Shown: in pieces, positions 1 to 8,209 of the stretch | Layout: every line of letters begins with the position of its first letter | How positions within the stretch are numbered: the stretch's first letter is position 1 | From: an uncultured Dehalococcoidia bacterium | GTDB taxonomy: Bacteria; Chloroflexota; Dehalococcoidia; Bin125 | Length of the DNA stretch: 64,000 bases | Assembly: GCA_958295515.1 (NCBI GenBank) | Contig: CATQGW010000005.1 | Location: 310,001-374,000, forward strand | Direction of reading: 5' to 3' | Translations under genes and position numbers: made by a program | Notes under the pieces: generated by a model | Databases searched by the model: none | What the model saw: only the letters and a program-made list of their open reading frames with translations | What the model was told of the DNA's origin: nothing

Positions 1-627
1 CCGAATCCGCGCAGGAATGAACGCCAGCCGCACCCTCGCCTCGTCGAACAACTCCTCCGGCAGCTCCCGCCGCACAAACCACCGCTCAAACCAGCCCGGC
101 CACGGGTTGCTCGCCGCCACGAAATAGCGGAACGGCTGCGCCGGATGCCGCAGCCGCGTCACCAGCATCAGCGCCGCCGCCTCCGGCACCTCCCCCGCCT
201 CATCAATGAACACCGCCCCGTACTGCTCCGAGCCCAACCCACGCCAGTCCGTCAAATGCCGAAAATGCACGCTCGCCGGCGCCCCGCTCCCCGCATCGCA
301 GCTCCGCAGCACCACCGACTCCGGCGGCGACTGCCGCCGCTCGATGATCAGCTCCTCCGGACAGCAGCGATAAAACTCCGCCATCGTCGTCGAGCGCAGG
401 TCCGTGTAGCGCAGCCGCGCAATCAAAATGCGCGTGCCCGGAAAGCTGGCCGCCGTCTCAATCGCCAGCTCCACCAGCGCCCGCGTCTTCCCACCCCCCA
501 TCGCACCCCCGTAGCCCACAATCGCCGTCCCGCTCTCCGGCGCCCGCGACTCCAACGCCTTCCACAACTGCCGCTGCCGATCAGTCGGCGCGAAGACCGC
601 CGGCTCAGGCGTCGTCATCGTCGTCAT
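1..627 (-). CDS. Phage terminase large subunit, N-terminal part (runs off left edge)
   Basis: The 209 visible residues form the N-terminal ATPase of a large terminase, the motor that packages phage DNA into capsids. Walker A reads GGAMGGGKTRA near residue 40, Walker B with its catalytic acid reads VFIDEAGEV near residue 140, and a coupling-motif-like ASNP follows near residue 175. The nuclease domain would lie beyond the window edge. The start is the first of two in-frame ATGs, with AGGAG about 7 bases upstream. It overlaps the end of the short gene upstream by 23 bases, so the two form one unit. This is a prophage, a phage remnant or a gene-transfer-agent-like cluster; only the left flank could tell which. 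Confidence 0.85.
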   Translation of the reverse strand, partial: MTTMTTPEPAVFAPTDRQRQLWKALESRAPESGTAIVGYGGAMGGGKTRALVELAIETAASFPGTRILIARLRYTDLRSTTMAEFYRCCPEELIIERRQSPPESVVLRSCDAGSGAPASVHFRHLTDWRGLGSEQYGAVFIDEAGEVPEAAALMLVTRLRHPAQPFRYFVAASNPWPGWFERWFVRRELPEELFDEARVRLAFIPARIR

Positions 628-847
628 CGCCCGTCTCCTCTCCCGCCGGCAGCCGCAGCGCCGGCGTCAGCCGCACAATCGTCACGTGCTGCGGGCCGCG
701 CCGCTCGCGGAACAGCCCCTGCATCCTGGCCAGCAGCTCCAGCGCCCGCAGCTGCGTCGCTGCCGGCGCAGCCTTGTCGTCGGCGATCCCGCGAATCCGT
801 TGCGCGATCCCGTCGGCGTCGATCTGCGTCGGTTCTGCGTCGGCCAT
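605..847 (-). CDS. Truncated small-terminase-like protein (80 aa)
   Basis: The central part (residues about 12-50, with KAAPAATQLRALELLARMQG) resembles the C-terminal half of phage small terminases, where a short disordered segment leads into an ALELLxKxxGLF motif. The usual N-terminal DNA-binding helix-turn-helix is missing, and the protein ends in an acidic D-rich tail. It lies directly upstream of, and overlaps, the large terminase, as small subunits do. At 80 residues it is about half the family's usual length, so it may be a degenerate or minimal DNA-recognition subunit. No Shine-Dalgarno is present; a -10 box 5 bases before the ATG suggests a leaderless mRNA. Confidence 0.5.
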   Translation of the reverse strand: MADAEPTQIDADGIAQRIRGIADDKAAPAATQLRALELLARMQGLFRERRGPQHVTIVRLTPALRLPAGEETGDDDDDDA

Positions 848-882
848 ATCGGATACTAATCGAACGCACGTTCATATTGCAA
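848..882 (-). promoter_or_regulatory. Putative promoter overlapping a LexA-like operator
   Basis: On the minus strand TTGCAA (882-877) and TAGTAT (858-853) are separated by 18 bases, giving a sigma70-type promoter whose start would fall at the ATG of the terminase unit. Between the boxes lies CGAACGCACGTTC (861-873), which matches the Gram-positive SOS box CGAAC-N4-GTTC with only the outermost base differing. A repressor bound there would block the promoter. Damage-induced expression of packaging genes fits this arrangement, but which repressor binds is inferred. Confidence 0.5.
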
Positions 883-920
883 GCCCACCGCCCACCGGCT
901 CTGTACCCCACCCGACAGAA

Positions 921-3314
921 CTACCAACCCTGCTCCCAAACCCCCGCCCGCGTCGCCCGCAGCCGCAGCGCCGGCGCGCCCCACTCACCCGGATCCCACG
1001 CCCCCTCCACGCGCGGCCAGATCACCCGCCACCGCTCCTCGACCACATCCCACTGCTCCACAATGCTGAGCAACCCCGGCTGCTCCCGATCCAGCCGCTC
1101 CAGCGCCTCCCAGCCATCCACCCAGCGCCCCGTCCAGCTCCCAAAATTCACCCCCGCCCGCAGCTCAAGCGCCGCCCCCACGCCCCCCACGCTGGCCGTC
1201 GAGAAATAATCCCGCGGCGCGCCCACTCCCAGCTGCAAAGCCACCACCTCGCCCCCGCGCACGCTGCGCAGCGTCGCCAGACCCTCCGGCGCCTGCGGCG
1301 ACCACCCCTGCCAAACCCCGCTCACCGCATCCCAGCGCCACGCCGCCTCCAAATCGCGCGCCAACGCAGCAAACGCCTCCGCCGGCGGACGCTCCTCCCC
1401 TTCCACCGCCACCCAACGCAGCCCATCCCCGGCGATCCGCTGACGCGCCGGCGCCGGCAACGACTCCGAAAACTCCGAGGTCGCCCCGCCCCGCGCAATC
1501 GACACCCCCCGAATATCCCCCACCGCCAGCAACAGCGTCGACGCCTCAAACGTCCCGTCGGCCTGCACCTGCCCCCGCGCCAACGTCCCGGGCCGCGTCT
1601 CCCCCAACACGTAAATCTCCACCCGCGTACCCGGCTCCCCGCGCCCCCGAATCGTGTTCCGCAACTGATTGCCGCTAATCCGCGTCACCTCATAGCTCAG
1701 CAGCGTCGGCGGCTCGGGCGCGTCCACCCCCGCGCCGACCTCGATATCCAGCCCCCCGTTCCGCCCGAACACATTGCGCGTGATCAGATTGTCGCGCGCG
1801 TCCACCCCGGCGACGCTCACTCCCGCGCCGAGCATCCCGCCGAGCAGGTTGCTCCGCACCGTCGCCGCCCGCACCCCCGCACCCAGCTCAATCCCAACCT
1901 CGGTACCCCCATCCGCCGCGAAATCAATCCCCGCGAACTCCGAGCCGATCCGATTATGCGCAACCACCGCCTCCTCAATCTCCGCGAGCAGAATCCCCGT
2001 ACCCACCCCCGACACCGAGTTCCCCAGCCCCCGATCCCCCCCAATCCGCACATCCGACGCCTCCCGCGCCTCAATCCCCACCGCCCCCAGCCCCTCCGAC
2101 GCCACCGCGTTGCGCTGCAAGCTGACCTGCGACGTATCCGCCCCCGCAATCACGATCCCCCGATCGCCCGCCAACACCTGGTTCCCCACAACCCGCACCT
2201 CCGCCGCGCCCGCGATGATCGAAATCCCCCGCGCATGGTTCGGCATCGACACCGCCGCCGCCGCCGCCTCAGAGTCGGGCCCAGGCACAAGACCAATCCA
2301 GTTATTCTGCAACGCCACCTCCCGCGCCCCCTGCTCAACCGCGATCCCCACCCGGTTCGCCGCAACAACGTTCCGCTCCGCCTCCCCAACCTTCACCCGC
2401 GCCGCACCCGCACCGAGAAACACCCCCACATCGTTGCCCGCCGGCGCGCCGCCCGCCGTCACCCCAATCCGATTGCCGTCCACCGCGCCCGGCCCCCGCG
2501 TCTCGCGGAATTCCACCCCCGCCACGACGCTCGCGCAGATCACGTTCCCCCGCACCTCCGCCTGCGCCGCATCCACCACCAGCACCCCATCATCGTTCGC
2601 CAACGGACGCCCATCCGCATCAAGCCCAATCGTGTTCCCCACCACCTCCGCCCCGAACACCCCCTCCCCGCCCACCACCACCCCGTGCCCCGTGCGCTCC
2701 AACACGCTGTTCCCCGCAATCCGATTCCCGCAGCCCGCGCAGCCCCCCCCAATCCGCGCGTTCTCCGCCCCGCCCAGCACCGCCACCCCGCTCAATCGAT
2801 TCGGCGACGCCCCGCGCCCGTCCACGCCCATTCCCAACCAGTTCGACTCCACCACCGCGTCGCGCGCCCCCGCCCCGATCACCCCAATCCCGTAGCGCTG
2901 AAACCCCCCAATCCCCAGCCCCCGCACCTCCGCCGCCGCCCCGTACACCAGAATCCCCGCCGCGTCCCCCGCCTGCCGACCATCCAGATACACCGGCGGC
3001 GGCCGCTCCGCGCTCCACCCCGGCTGCGTCCGACCGTCAATCGAGATCCGCGCCCCCCGCAGCGCCGGCAACGGCAAACGCAGCGTGATCACGCTCGAAC
3101 CGCCAATCGAAAACCGAATCAGATCGCCCCCCTCCGACTCGTTCGCCGCCCCAATCGCCCCCCGCAGGCTGCACACCTCCCCACACCTCTCAGGCCCCGG
3201 ATCCTCCGCCGTCGTCACCGTCCACACCCGCTGCGCAGGCGCATCCTGCGCCAGCGCCCCGCCGCCCAGCGCCAGCGCGCAGACCAGCAGCGCCGCCGCC
3301 GCCAACCGTTTCAG
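921..3314 (-). CDS. Secreted CSLREA-type parallel beta-helix protein
   Basis: An export signal (hydrophobic LAAAALLVCALALGG, probable cleavage after ALAQ) is followed by VWTVTT and CSLRGAI, the CSLREA N-terminal signature of secreted right-handed beta-helix proteins. Dozens of short N-x-I-G, G-V-x-V and VxxN repeats make up the helix to about residue 580. Two copies of a C-terminal module found in neighbouring secreted proteins close the chain (the second contains AGVNFGSWTG). The nearest standard start is TTG at 3305, which leaves a signal peptide without basic residues. A CTG at 3314 adds K-R, has GGAG at a good distance, and makes a CTGA overlap with the gene upstream, so it is preferred but unproven. 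Likely a surface or extracellular adhesin-like protein. Confidence 0.7.
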   Translation of the reverse strand: MKRLAAAALLVCALALGGGALAQDAPAQRVWTVTTAEDPGPERCGEVCSLRGAIGAANESEGGDLIRFSIGGSSVITLRLPLPALRGARISIDGRTQPGWSAERPPPVYLDGRQAGDAAGILVYGAAAEVRGLGIGGFQRYGIGVIGAGARDAVVESNWLGMGVDGRGASPNRLSGVAVLGGAENARIGGGCAGCGNRIAGNSVLERTGHGVVVGGEGVFGAEVVGNTIGLDADGRPLANDDGVLVVDAAQAEVRGNVICASVVAGVEFRETRGPGAVDGNRIGVTAGGAPAGNDVGVFLGAGAARVKVGEAERNVVAANRVGIAVEQGAREVALQNNWIGLVPGPDSEAAAAAVSMPNHARGISIIAGAAEVRVVGNQVLAGDRGIVIAGADTSQVSLQRNAVASEGLGAVGIEAREASDVRIGGDRGLGNSVSGVGTGILLAEIEEAVVAHNRIGSEFAGIDFAADGGTEVGIELGAGVRAATVRSNLLGGMLGAGVSVAGVDARDNLITRNVFGRNGGLDIEVGAGVDAPEPPTLLSYEVTRISGNQLRNTIRGRGEPGTRVEIYVLGETRPGTLARGQVQADGTFEASTLLLAVGDIRGVSIARGGATSEFSESLPAPARQRIAGDGLRWVAVEGEERPPAEAFAALARDLEAAWRWDAVSGVWQGWSPQAPEGLATLRSVRGGEVVALQLGVGAPRDYFSTASVGGVGAALELRAGVNFGSWTGRWVDGWEALERLDREQPGLLSIVEQWDVVEERWRVIWPRVEGAWDPGEWGAPALRLRATRAGVWEQGW

Positions 3315-4927
3315 CGCGCCGCTCCCGGCAGCCGCGCCGCCGATTCGACGCGAATATGCAGCCGATCACCGCGCTCCACATCGAACAACTCCCGCTCCGG
3401 CGCGTTCTCCTGCGTCGTGTACACCTGCCAGCCCGCCCGCTCCGGGTCCTTTCGCCAGACGGTCACCTCCAAGTGCCCGATCGGCGCGACCGCCGCGTCA
3501 ACCGACTTCGTCGCCCCCACCCAGGTCACCGCGTTGATACCCGGCCGCAGCGCCAGCCCCGAGGCCGCCAAATCCTCCAACGCTCCCTCCGATTCCACCT
3601 TCGGCGCCTCAATCAACCAAACCTGAAGCCGCGGCGCCCCAACCGGATCTTCGATCCGCAGCCGACTCGTCGCCACCCCGCGCTGCACCGGCGAGCTCTC
3701 CGCCGACAGCGTGCTCTCCCCGCCCCGCAGCGCCACCCGCCAGCGCAGCGTGTAACCCGGCGCCACCTGCCGACCCGCCGGATCCACCACCTCCGCCCGC
3801 AGAATGTACTCCCGCACATCCCCGTTCGACTCCTCCATCACATCGATCGGTGTCGCCGTCAGATAAATCGTCTCCGGCGCGCCCACCACCGTCAGCTCCA
3901 CCACATCGCCCAACCCCCCGCCCGCCTCCGTCTCCGCCTTCAGCCAGTAATCCCCCGACTGCGCCGCCCACGCCGTCGCCTGCGCCAGCACCCCGCCACC
4001 GCCGTCCGTCACCAACGCCGACGGATCGCCGTCCACAATCAGCCGGATCTCCGAGCCGTCCTCCACCGCCAGCGACACCTGCCGCCCCGGCACCGCGCGC
4101 CCGCCCTCGTCGACCAGTCGCGCCAGCACCACCGCCTTCGCCGTCTCCGTCTCCGAGCCCCGCTCCAGCACCGGGTTGAGCGCCCACAGCCGCAGACTCA
4201 CCGGCTCCCCGTGGAAGATCAGCTCCAGCTCTGCCCGCGCATCCACACTCACCGCGCGCAACAGCAGATCGCCGGCATCCGCGCTCACCGTCGCGCTCAC
4301 CCGCCCACGCTCCGACGTACGCAGCGCAATCAGCCCCCCACTCTCACCCGCCGCCGAGCGCAACGTCCCCCTCGACGCCTCAAGCCGCAGCGGCGCGCCC
4401 GGCACCAGCTGCCCCAAACGATCCCGCACCTCAAGCTGCACCACATGCGAGCGCGAAGCATCCAGCGGACGGTCCGTCGCAGGACGCAAAATCATGATCT
4501 CCGCCGGCGCGCCAATGAACCGCACCGTCACCGCATCCACCAGCACCCCCACCCGCGCCGTCACCACCGCCAAACCCGGACGCCCATCCCCCACCAGCGT
4601 CACTCCACCCTCCCATTCGTCGCCGCCCTCCACCCGCGCCAGCCGCACCACCACCTGCGATGGCCCCGAGTCCGCTCCGAACGCGCCAAAATCCGTGCTC
4701 AAGGTAACGGTCGTCGAGGCGTCGCCCGCACCCGCATCAAGCCGAACAGTCACCTGGGCGCTGCCGCCCTCCGCCAGCACCTCGCTGCGATCAACCGCAA
4801 TCCGCAGCGGCCGCTCGCTTTGCCCGACCGTCCCCTGCCAATCGCCGAGCAGGCCGAAGGCGGCAGCGCAAACCGCCGCCAGAGCAAAGATACCGATCAG
4901 GCGCGTAAGCATGCTCGTAATCGCCAT
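3311..4927 (-). CDS. Secreted Ig-like (Big/invasin-type) domain protein
   Basis: The 538-residue protein starts with an export signal (MAITSMLTRLIGIFALAAVCAA). Several beta-sandwich repeats of the bacterial Ig-like/invasin kind follow, recognised by VTVRLDAGAGDASTTVTLS, VRDRLGQLVPGAPLRL and LVDEGGRAVPGRQVSL, each about 100 residues. The last 80 residues (LRPGINAVTWVGATK and a W-rich tail ending GDRLHIRV) match the C-terminal module shared by other secreted proteins here. The start was moved to ATG 4927, which has GGAG upstream and opens directly into the signal sequence. It is translationally coupled to the beta-helix gene downstream. Role: extracellular scaffold or adhesin, inferred from architecture only. 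Confidence 0.75.
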   Translation of the reverse strand: MAITSMLTRLIGIFALAAVCAAAFGLLGDWQGTVGQSERPLRIAVDRSEVLAEGGSAQVTVRLDAGAGDASTTVTLSTDFGAFGADSGPSQVVVRLARVEGGDEWEGGVTLVGDGRPGLAVVTARVGVLVDAVTVRFIGAPAEIMILRPATDRPLDASRSHVVQLEVRDRLGQLVPGAPLRLEASRGTLRSAAGESGGLIALRTSERGRVSATVSADAGDLLLRAVSVDARAELELIFHGEPVSLRLWALNPVLERGSETETAKAVVLARLVDEGGRAVPGRQVSLAVEDGSEIRLIVDGDPSALVTDGGGGVLAQATAWAAQSGDYWLKAETEAGGGLGDVVELTVVGAPETIYLTATPIDVMEESNGDVREYILRAEVVDPAGRQVAPGYTLRWRVALRGGESTLSAESSPVQRGVATSRLRIEDPVGAPRLQVWLIEAPKVESEGALEDLAASGLALRPGINAVTWVGATKSVDAAVAPIGHLEVTVWRKDPERAGWQVYTTQENAPERELFDVERGDRLHIRVESAARLPGAAR

Positions 4928-5078
4928 CCCCACACTCCGCCTTCGCCACCCCAGTGTATGCAAGCAACCCGCCGAACACACCCGTTCGGCAACCCCCCGT
5001 TTACAAGCGCTTGATATTGCCCCACCAGCAGCCGACACGCGAAGAGCGCGATGTTAGCCGGCAACCGACACGCGAAGA

Positions 5079-5102
5079 GGGCGGAGCCCGAAGGCCCCGC
5101 CC
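5079..5102. terminator. Hairpin downstream of the LPxTG-like gene
   Basis: GGGCGGAGCC, loop CGAA, GGCCCCGCCC form a stem of ten positions with one mismatch, 50 bases past the stop of the minus-strand surface protein. No clear T-run follows, so it could be an intrinsic terminator of relaxed type or an mRNA-stabilising hairpin. Just to the left, CCGACACGCGAAGAG occurs twice, 31 bases apart. Nothing else was recognised between 4928 and 5152. Confidence 0.4.
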
Positions 5103-5152
5103 CCTTGATCTCGAACCGATTCGGTCGAGTCGCGAGCCGGACGGTTTCCCGT

Positions 5153-5908
5153 CTAGCTGCGAACGCGGCGGCGAACCGCGAACCCGCCGGCCAGCAGCGC
5201 AACCAGCGCCAGGCTGCCAGCGATGCCGCCGTAAACCGCGCTCGAAGTACCGCGGTCAGCCAGCCCGCCAGTGCCAGTGTCCGGCAGCAGCGAACCGTCG
5301 CCACCGTCCGCGCCTTCCATCATCGTGGTGTCGTCGTCGCCATTCGTCATCGTGGTGTCGTCGTCGCCATCCGTCATCGCGGTGCTGTCGTCGTCGTCCG
5401 TCATCGCGGTGCCGTCGCCATCCATGGCGTCAGGGCATTCCTCGGACATCGAGTCGCCCTCAAGCGAGTCCTCCTCGGACATCGAGTCGCCCTCAAGCGA
5501 GTCTTCCTCGGGGCACTCTTCGCCCGTGCCATCCATGCCCGCAGGCTCTTCCGGCGCAGGCGTCGTGACCGAGAGCTTCACACGAGTCTGGCCGCCCGAC
5601 GAAGTGTCGTAGCTGCCCTCAGCCATCATCCCGCCGACCATGAACGTCACGCCGGACGTGCCACTATCGACTTCCAGCGACCAGGTCCCATCGGCGCCAA
5701 CCGTCGCGGAGCCGACGCTCGCGCCGTCGGCCATCGCCATGACCTCGGTCCCGGGCGCGACGCTCTCGCCGTCCAACATCGTGTCCCCGTCGAACCCGAA
5801 AAAGAGGTGCGGCGGGCTCTGCGGGCTCTGTGCCAGCGCAGCGCCGGCGATCAGGAGCGCCACAAGGGTCGCTCCCACCACTGCGATCATCCGAGGCATC
5901 TTCAACAT
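5153..5908 (-). CDS. LPxTG-like surface-anchored protein with acidic repeats
   Basis: The 251-residue protein has a signal peptide (residues 4-26, cleavage after ALAQ) and a small beta-rich domain (30-115). Acidic repeats follow: DSLEGDSMSEE twice at 137-157, then TAMTDDDD/TTMTNGDDD units to 197. LPDTG lies at 208-212, a hydrophobic segment at about 225-244, and the tail is RRRVRS. This is the order of a sortase sorting signal, though the gap between LPDTG and the membrane segment is longer than usual. The start is ATG 5908, with AGGG about 9 bases upstream; an upstream in-frame extension has no signal character. The acidic repeats may bind cations. No sortase gene is in the window. Confidence 0.65.
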   Translation of the reverse strand: MLKMPRMIAVVGATLVALLIAGAALAQSPQSPPHLFFGFDGDTMLDGESVAPGTEVMAMADGASVGSATVGADGTWSLEVDSGTSGVTFMVGGMMAEGSYDTSSGGQTRVKLSVTTPAPEEPAGMDGTGEECPEEDSLEGDSMSEEDSLEGDSMSEECPDAMDGDGTAMTDDDDSTAMTDGDDDTTMTNGDDDTTMMEGADGGDGSLLPDTGTGGLADRGTSSAVYGGIAGSLALVALLAGGFAVRRRVRS

Positions 5909-6145
5909 TTCGCGATCCCTTTCGTTGCTGCTCGTTCCGCAGCAGCTTAGCGCATGGCTGTCCAGACAACCGTCGCGCCTCTGGCCTCCACGCAGGAGAC
6001 TACCTGCTTTCGGGCTTGAGATGCACCCGCGCACCCAGGAAAGCTACAGCATTTACATTCTATGGGAATTCCCCACAGCCCCCCAAAGCCGCCACCCCTC
6101 CGCATACCCGCGCCCACCGCCCCGAGACACCCGCGCTCGCCGCCC

Positions 6146-6190
6146 CCGTCATACCCGCGCTTGCCGCGGGTATCTCGCCGCCACCAACAC
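6146..6190. repeat. Type A palindromic intergenic repeat
   Basis: GTCATACCCGCG-CTTG-CCGCGGGTATCTCGCC is one copy of the dispersed type A element. The arms pair to form a hairpin. It lies between the LPxTG-like gene and the next secreted protein. The remaining sequence from 5909 to 6249 is C-rich and shows no other recognisable feature. Confidence 0.8.
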
Positions 6191-6249
6191 CAGCGCCGCG
6201 TGCGACCTACCGACCCCGTTCCGCCATTCCCACCCCCAGAAACCCGCCC

Positions 6250-8106
6250 CTACCCTCCTCCACCAAGCCAGAGCATGTCATCCCGCTCAATGCTGAAGTC
6301 CACCGCGCCCGGCAACCGTTCCCCAGAGTGCTCGGCGTACTGCATGAAGCGGTTCGAAGCTCGATCCCACTTGAAGATCGCGCTGATCCCCCGCGCCCTC
6401 AAACCCTCGTAGAGCTCGCTAATTCGCGTCGTCGCCGCCAAGACCCACTTGGCGTAACTGTTCAGCTGCAGGCTGTCCAGTCCGCTCAGCCCCACCTCGG
6501 CCTCGATCTCGCCGTCGTCGCTCACCAAGTCGGTCACGTTGACCACCTCCACGCCCCCAATCGAGTCCGCCGTCGCCGTCACCAGCGCGCGCCCTGGCAA
6601 CACCACCAGATACGTCGCGCTCGCCCGCCCCGAAACCGTCTCCACCGTCGCGCTGCCGGCCAGCACCAACTGCGCGCCCCCGGAGCCCACCGCCCCGGCC
6701 GAAGTCACCGTGAACACCACCGGCGTGCCGTCCGCCACCGCCTGCCCTTCCGCATCCGTCACGTCCGCCGTCATCGTGATCCGCGCCGCGCCGCTCTCCC
6801 AGACCGGCTCCCCTGCCGTCACGCTCACCGCGTTCGCCTTGCCCGCCACCCGGAACTTCCTCTCGCCCGACGCCCCACCTTGCGACACCCGCAGCGTGTA
6901 TTCGCCTGTCGCCAGCGGGTTGTTGCTGCCCGCTTGCGTCGCCAGCTTGATGAACACCCTGCCGCTGCCGTCGCGCGCGAGCTGCTCGCGGCTGATCGCC
7001 GCGGCAGAGACCGTCCGCCCGTCCGGGTTGCGCACCGTCAGGGAGAGGCTGCCCGACAGCTCGGTCGCGTTCCCCGAACTGTCCACCGCCCCCACCTCAA
7101 TCCTGATCTCGTCGCGGTCGCCCGCGATCTGCTCGTTGAGCAGCGTGCCCGACGGCGTGCCCAGCGTCAGCCTGCTGGCCGGCCCGGAGAAGGTCAGCCG
7201 CGGCGACTCCGCATCAAACGACGTACCTGTGGCGTTCACCACACGCACGATGACCACTGCGCTGGCCGGGATGCTGCTCTTCGCGGTGATCTTGATCGAC
7301 TCCGCCCCGCGCCCGCCCAAATCTCTCGCGCTGCGGCTCGTCCACTGACAGATCGATGTGCTGCAATTCGAACCGCCAGCCTTCGAATCCAGCATCAGCG
7401 GCGGCCCGCTGACCAGAATCGACGAGATCGCGCTGGGATCCGCCGCCGCATTGTTCGCGTTGAGGATCTTCAGCACCAAATCAATCCCCTCCGAGCCCGC
7501 CGCCCGGCTCGCCGGCTCGTCCTCCGCCAGCTCCAGCGTGACGCTCGCAACCTCCACAATGTCCGCAATCCGGAACGTCGCCGTCGTCGCCGCAAGCGTG
7601 CCCGTGATCGGCTCGCCGCCGTTGGCGTTGGCGATGGTCAGCGAATAGGTCGTGTCGCCGCGAACAGAGATCGTGTACTCGCCCTGCTGCACCCCGAACA
7701 GATCAGCGCTGCGCGAGGCGATGATGCAGTCCCAAACCAACTCCTCCTCCGGCGCCAGCTTGCAGGTATCCCGTTCCTGCTGATCTTCTGGAATAGCGCT
7801 GCCGGTCGAGTGGCCAACATTCCTCGTAATTCGGACCGACTGGCTGCCGAACTCGGCCGAAACCGCGCTAATGTCCGCCTTCTCAATCTCAGTGCTCACC
7901 GTAAAGCGCAGCACCACCGTGAAATCCAGGTCCTCCGCGCTCGTCGGCACCGTCGCATCCGAGTCGTCGATCACAATCCGCTGCTGAACCTCAGACACGG
8001 TCACCGTCTGCGCGCGCGCCGTCTGCAGCGCGCCCAACGCCCCCGCCAGCACCACCGCCAGCACCCCCACCCACAACACGCGGAACGACGGCGCCAAACT
8101 GGTCAC
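6250..8106 (-). CDS. Secreted multi-domain Ig-like protein
   Basis: A GTG at 8106 is the chosen start: a strong GGAGGT sits 8 bases upstream and the product opens with a clean signal peptide (TSLAPSFRVLWVGVLAVVLAG, cleavage near ARAQ). The longer in-frame start at 8178 has no ribosome binding site and adds a basic leader. The 618-residue product contains beta-sandwich domains, including an invasin-type repeat (ADVTDAEGQAVADGTPVVF) near residue 445. Its C-terminal 70 residues (IFKWDRASNRFMQY, then ERDDMLWLGG) match the module shared with the neighbouring secreted proteins. An extracellular structural or adhesive role is likely; no enzyme motif was seen. Confidence 0.75.
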   Translation of the reverse strand: MTSLAPSFRVLWVGVLAVVLAGALGALQTARAQTVTVSEVQQRIVIDDSDATVPTSAEDLDFTVVLRFTVSTEIEKADISAVSAEFGSQSVRITRNVGHSTGSAIPEDQQERDTCKLAPEEELVWDCIIASRSADLFGVQQGEYTISVRGDTTYSLTIANANGGEPITGTLAATTATFRIADIVEVASVTLELAEDEPASRAAGSEGIDLVLKILNANNAAADPSAISSILVSGPPLMLDSKAGGSNCSTSICQWTSRSARDLGGRGAESIKITAKSSIPASAVVIVRVVNATGTSFDAESPRLTFSGPASRLTLGTPSGTLLNEQIAGDRDEIRIEVGAVDSSGNATELSGSLSLTVRNPDGRTVSAAAISREQLARDGSGRVFIKLATQAGSNNPLATGEYTLRVSQGGASGERKFRVAGKANAVSVTAGEPVWESGAARITMTADVTDAEGQAVADGTPVVFTVTSAGAVGSGGAQLVLAGSATVETVSGRASATYLVVLPGRALVTATADSIGGVEVVNVTDLVSDDGEIEAEVGLSGLDSLQLNSYAKWVLAATTRISELYEGLRARGISAIFKWDRASNRFMQYAEHSGERLPGAVDFSIERDDMLWLGGGG

Positions 8107-8209
8107 AATCCCCCACCTCCACGCCGACCACCTGCCGGCCTGTCTCCTCAGCTTATGTAGCCAGCGCCTACCACGCACGCCAACATTTACGCCAGCGCAA
8201 CACTAGGCG

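Noticed and set aside
774-3626. A 950-codon Pro/Arg-rich open frame on the plus strand
   Set aside because: It lies antisense to two well-supported secreted-protein genes. Its composition (Pro, Arg, His) is what reversed high-GC codons give, and it has no domain or start signal.
5830-8160. A 776-codon plus-strand open frame
   Set aside because: Arg/Pro/His-rich shadow of the Ig-like secreted protein on the minus strand.
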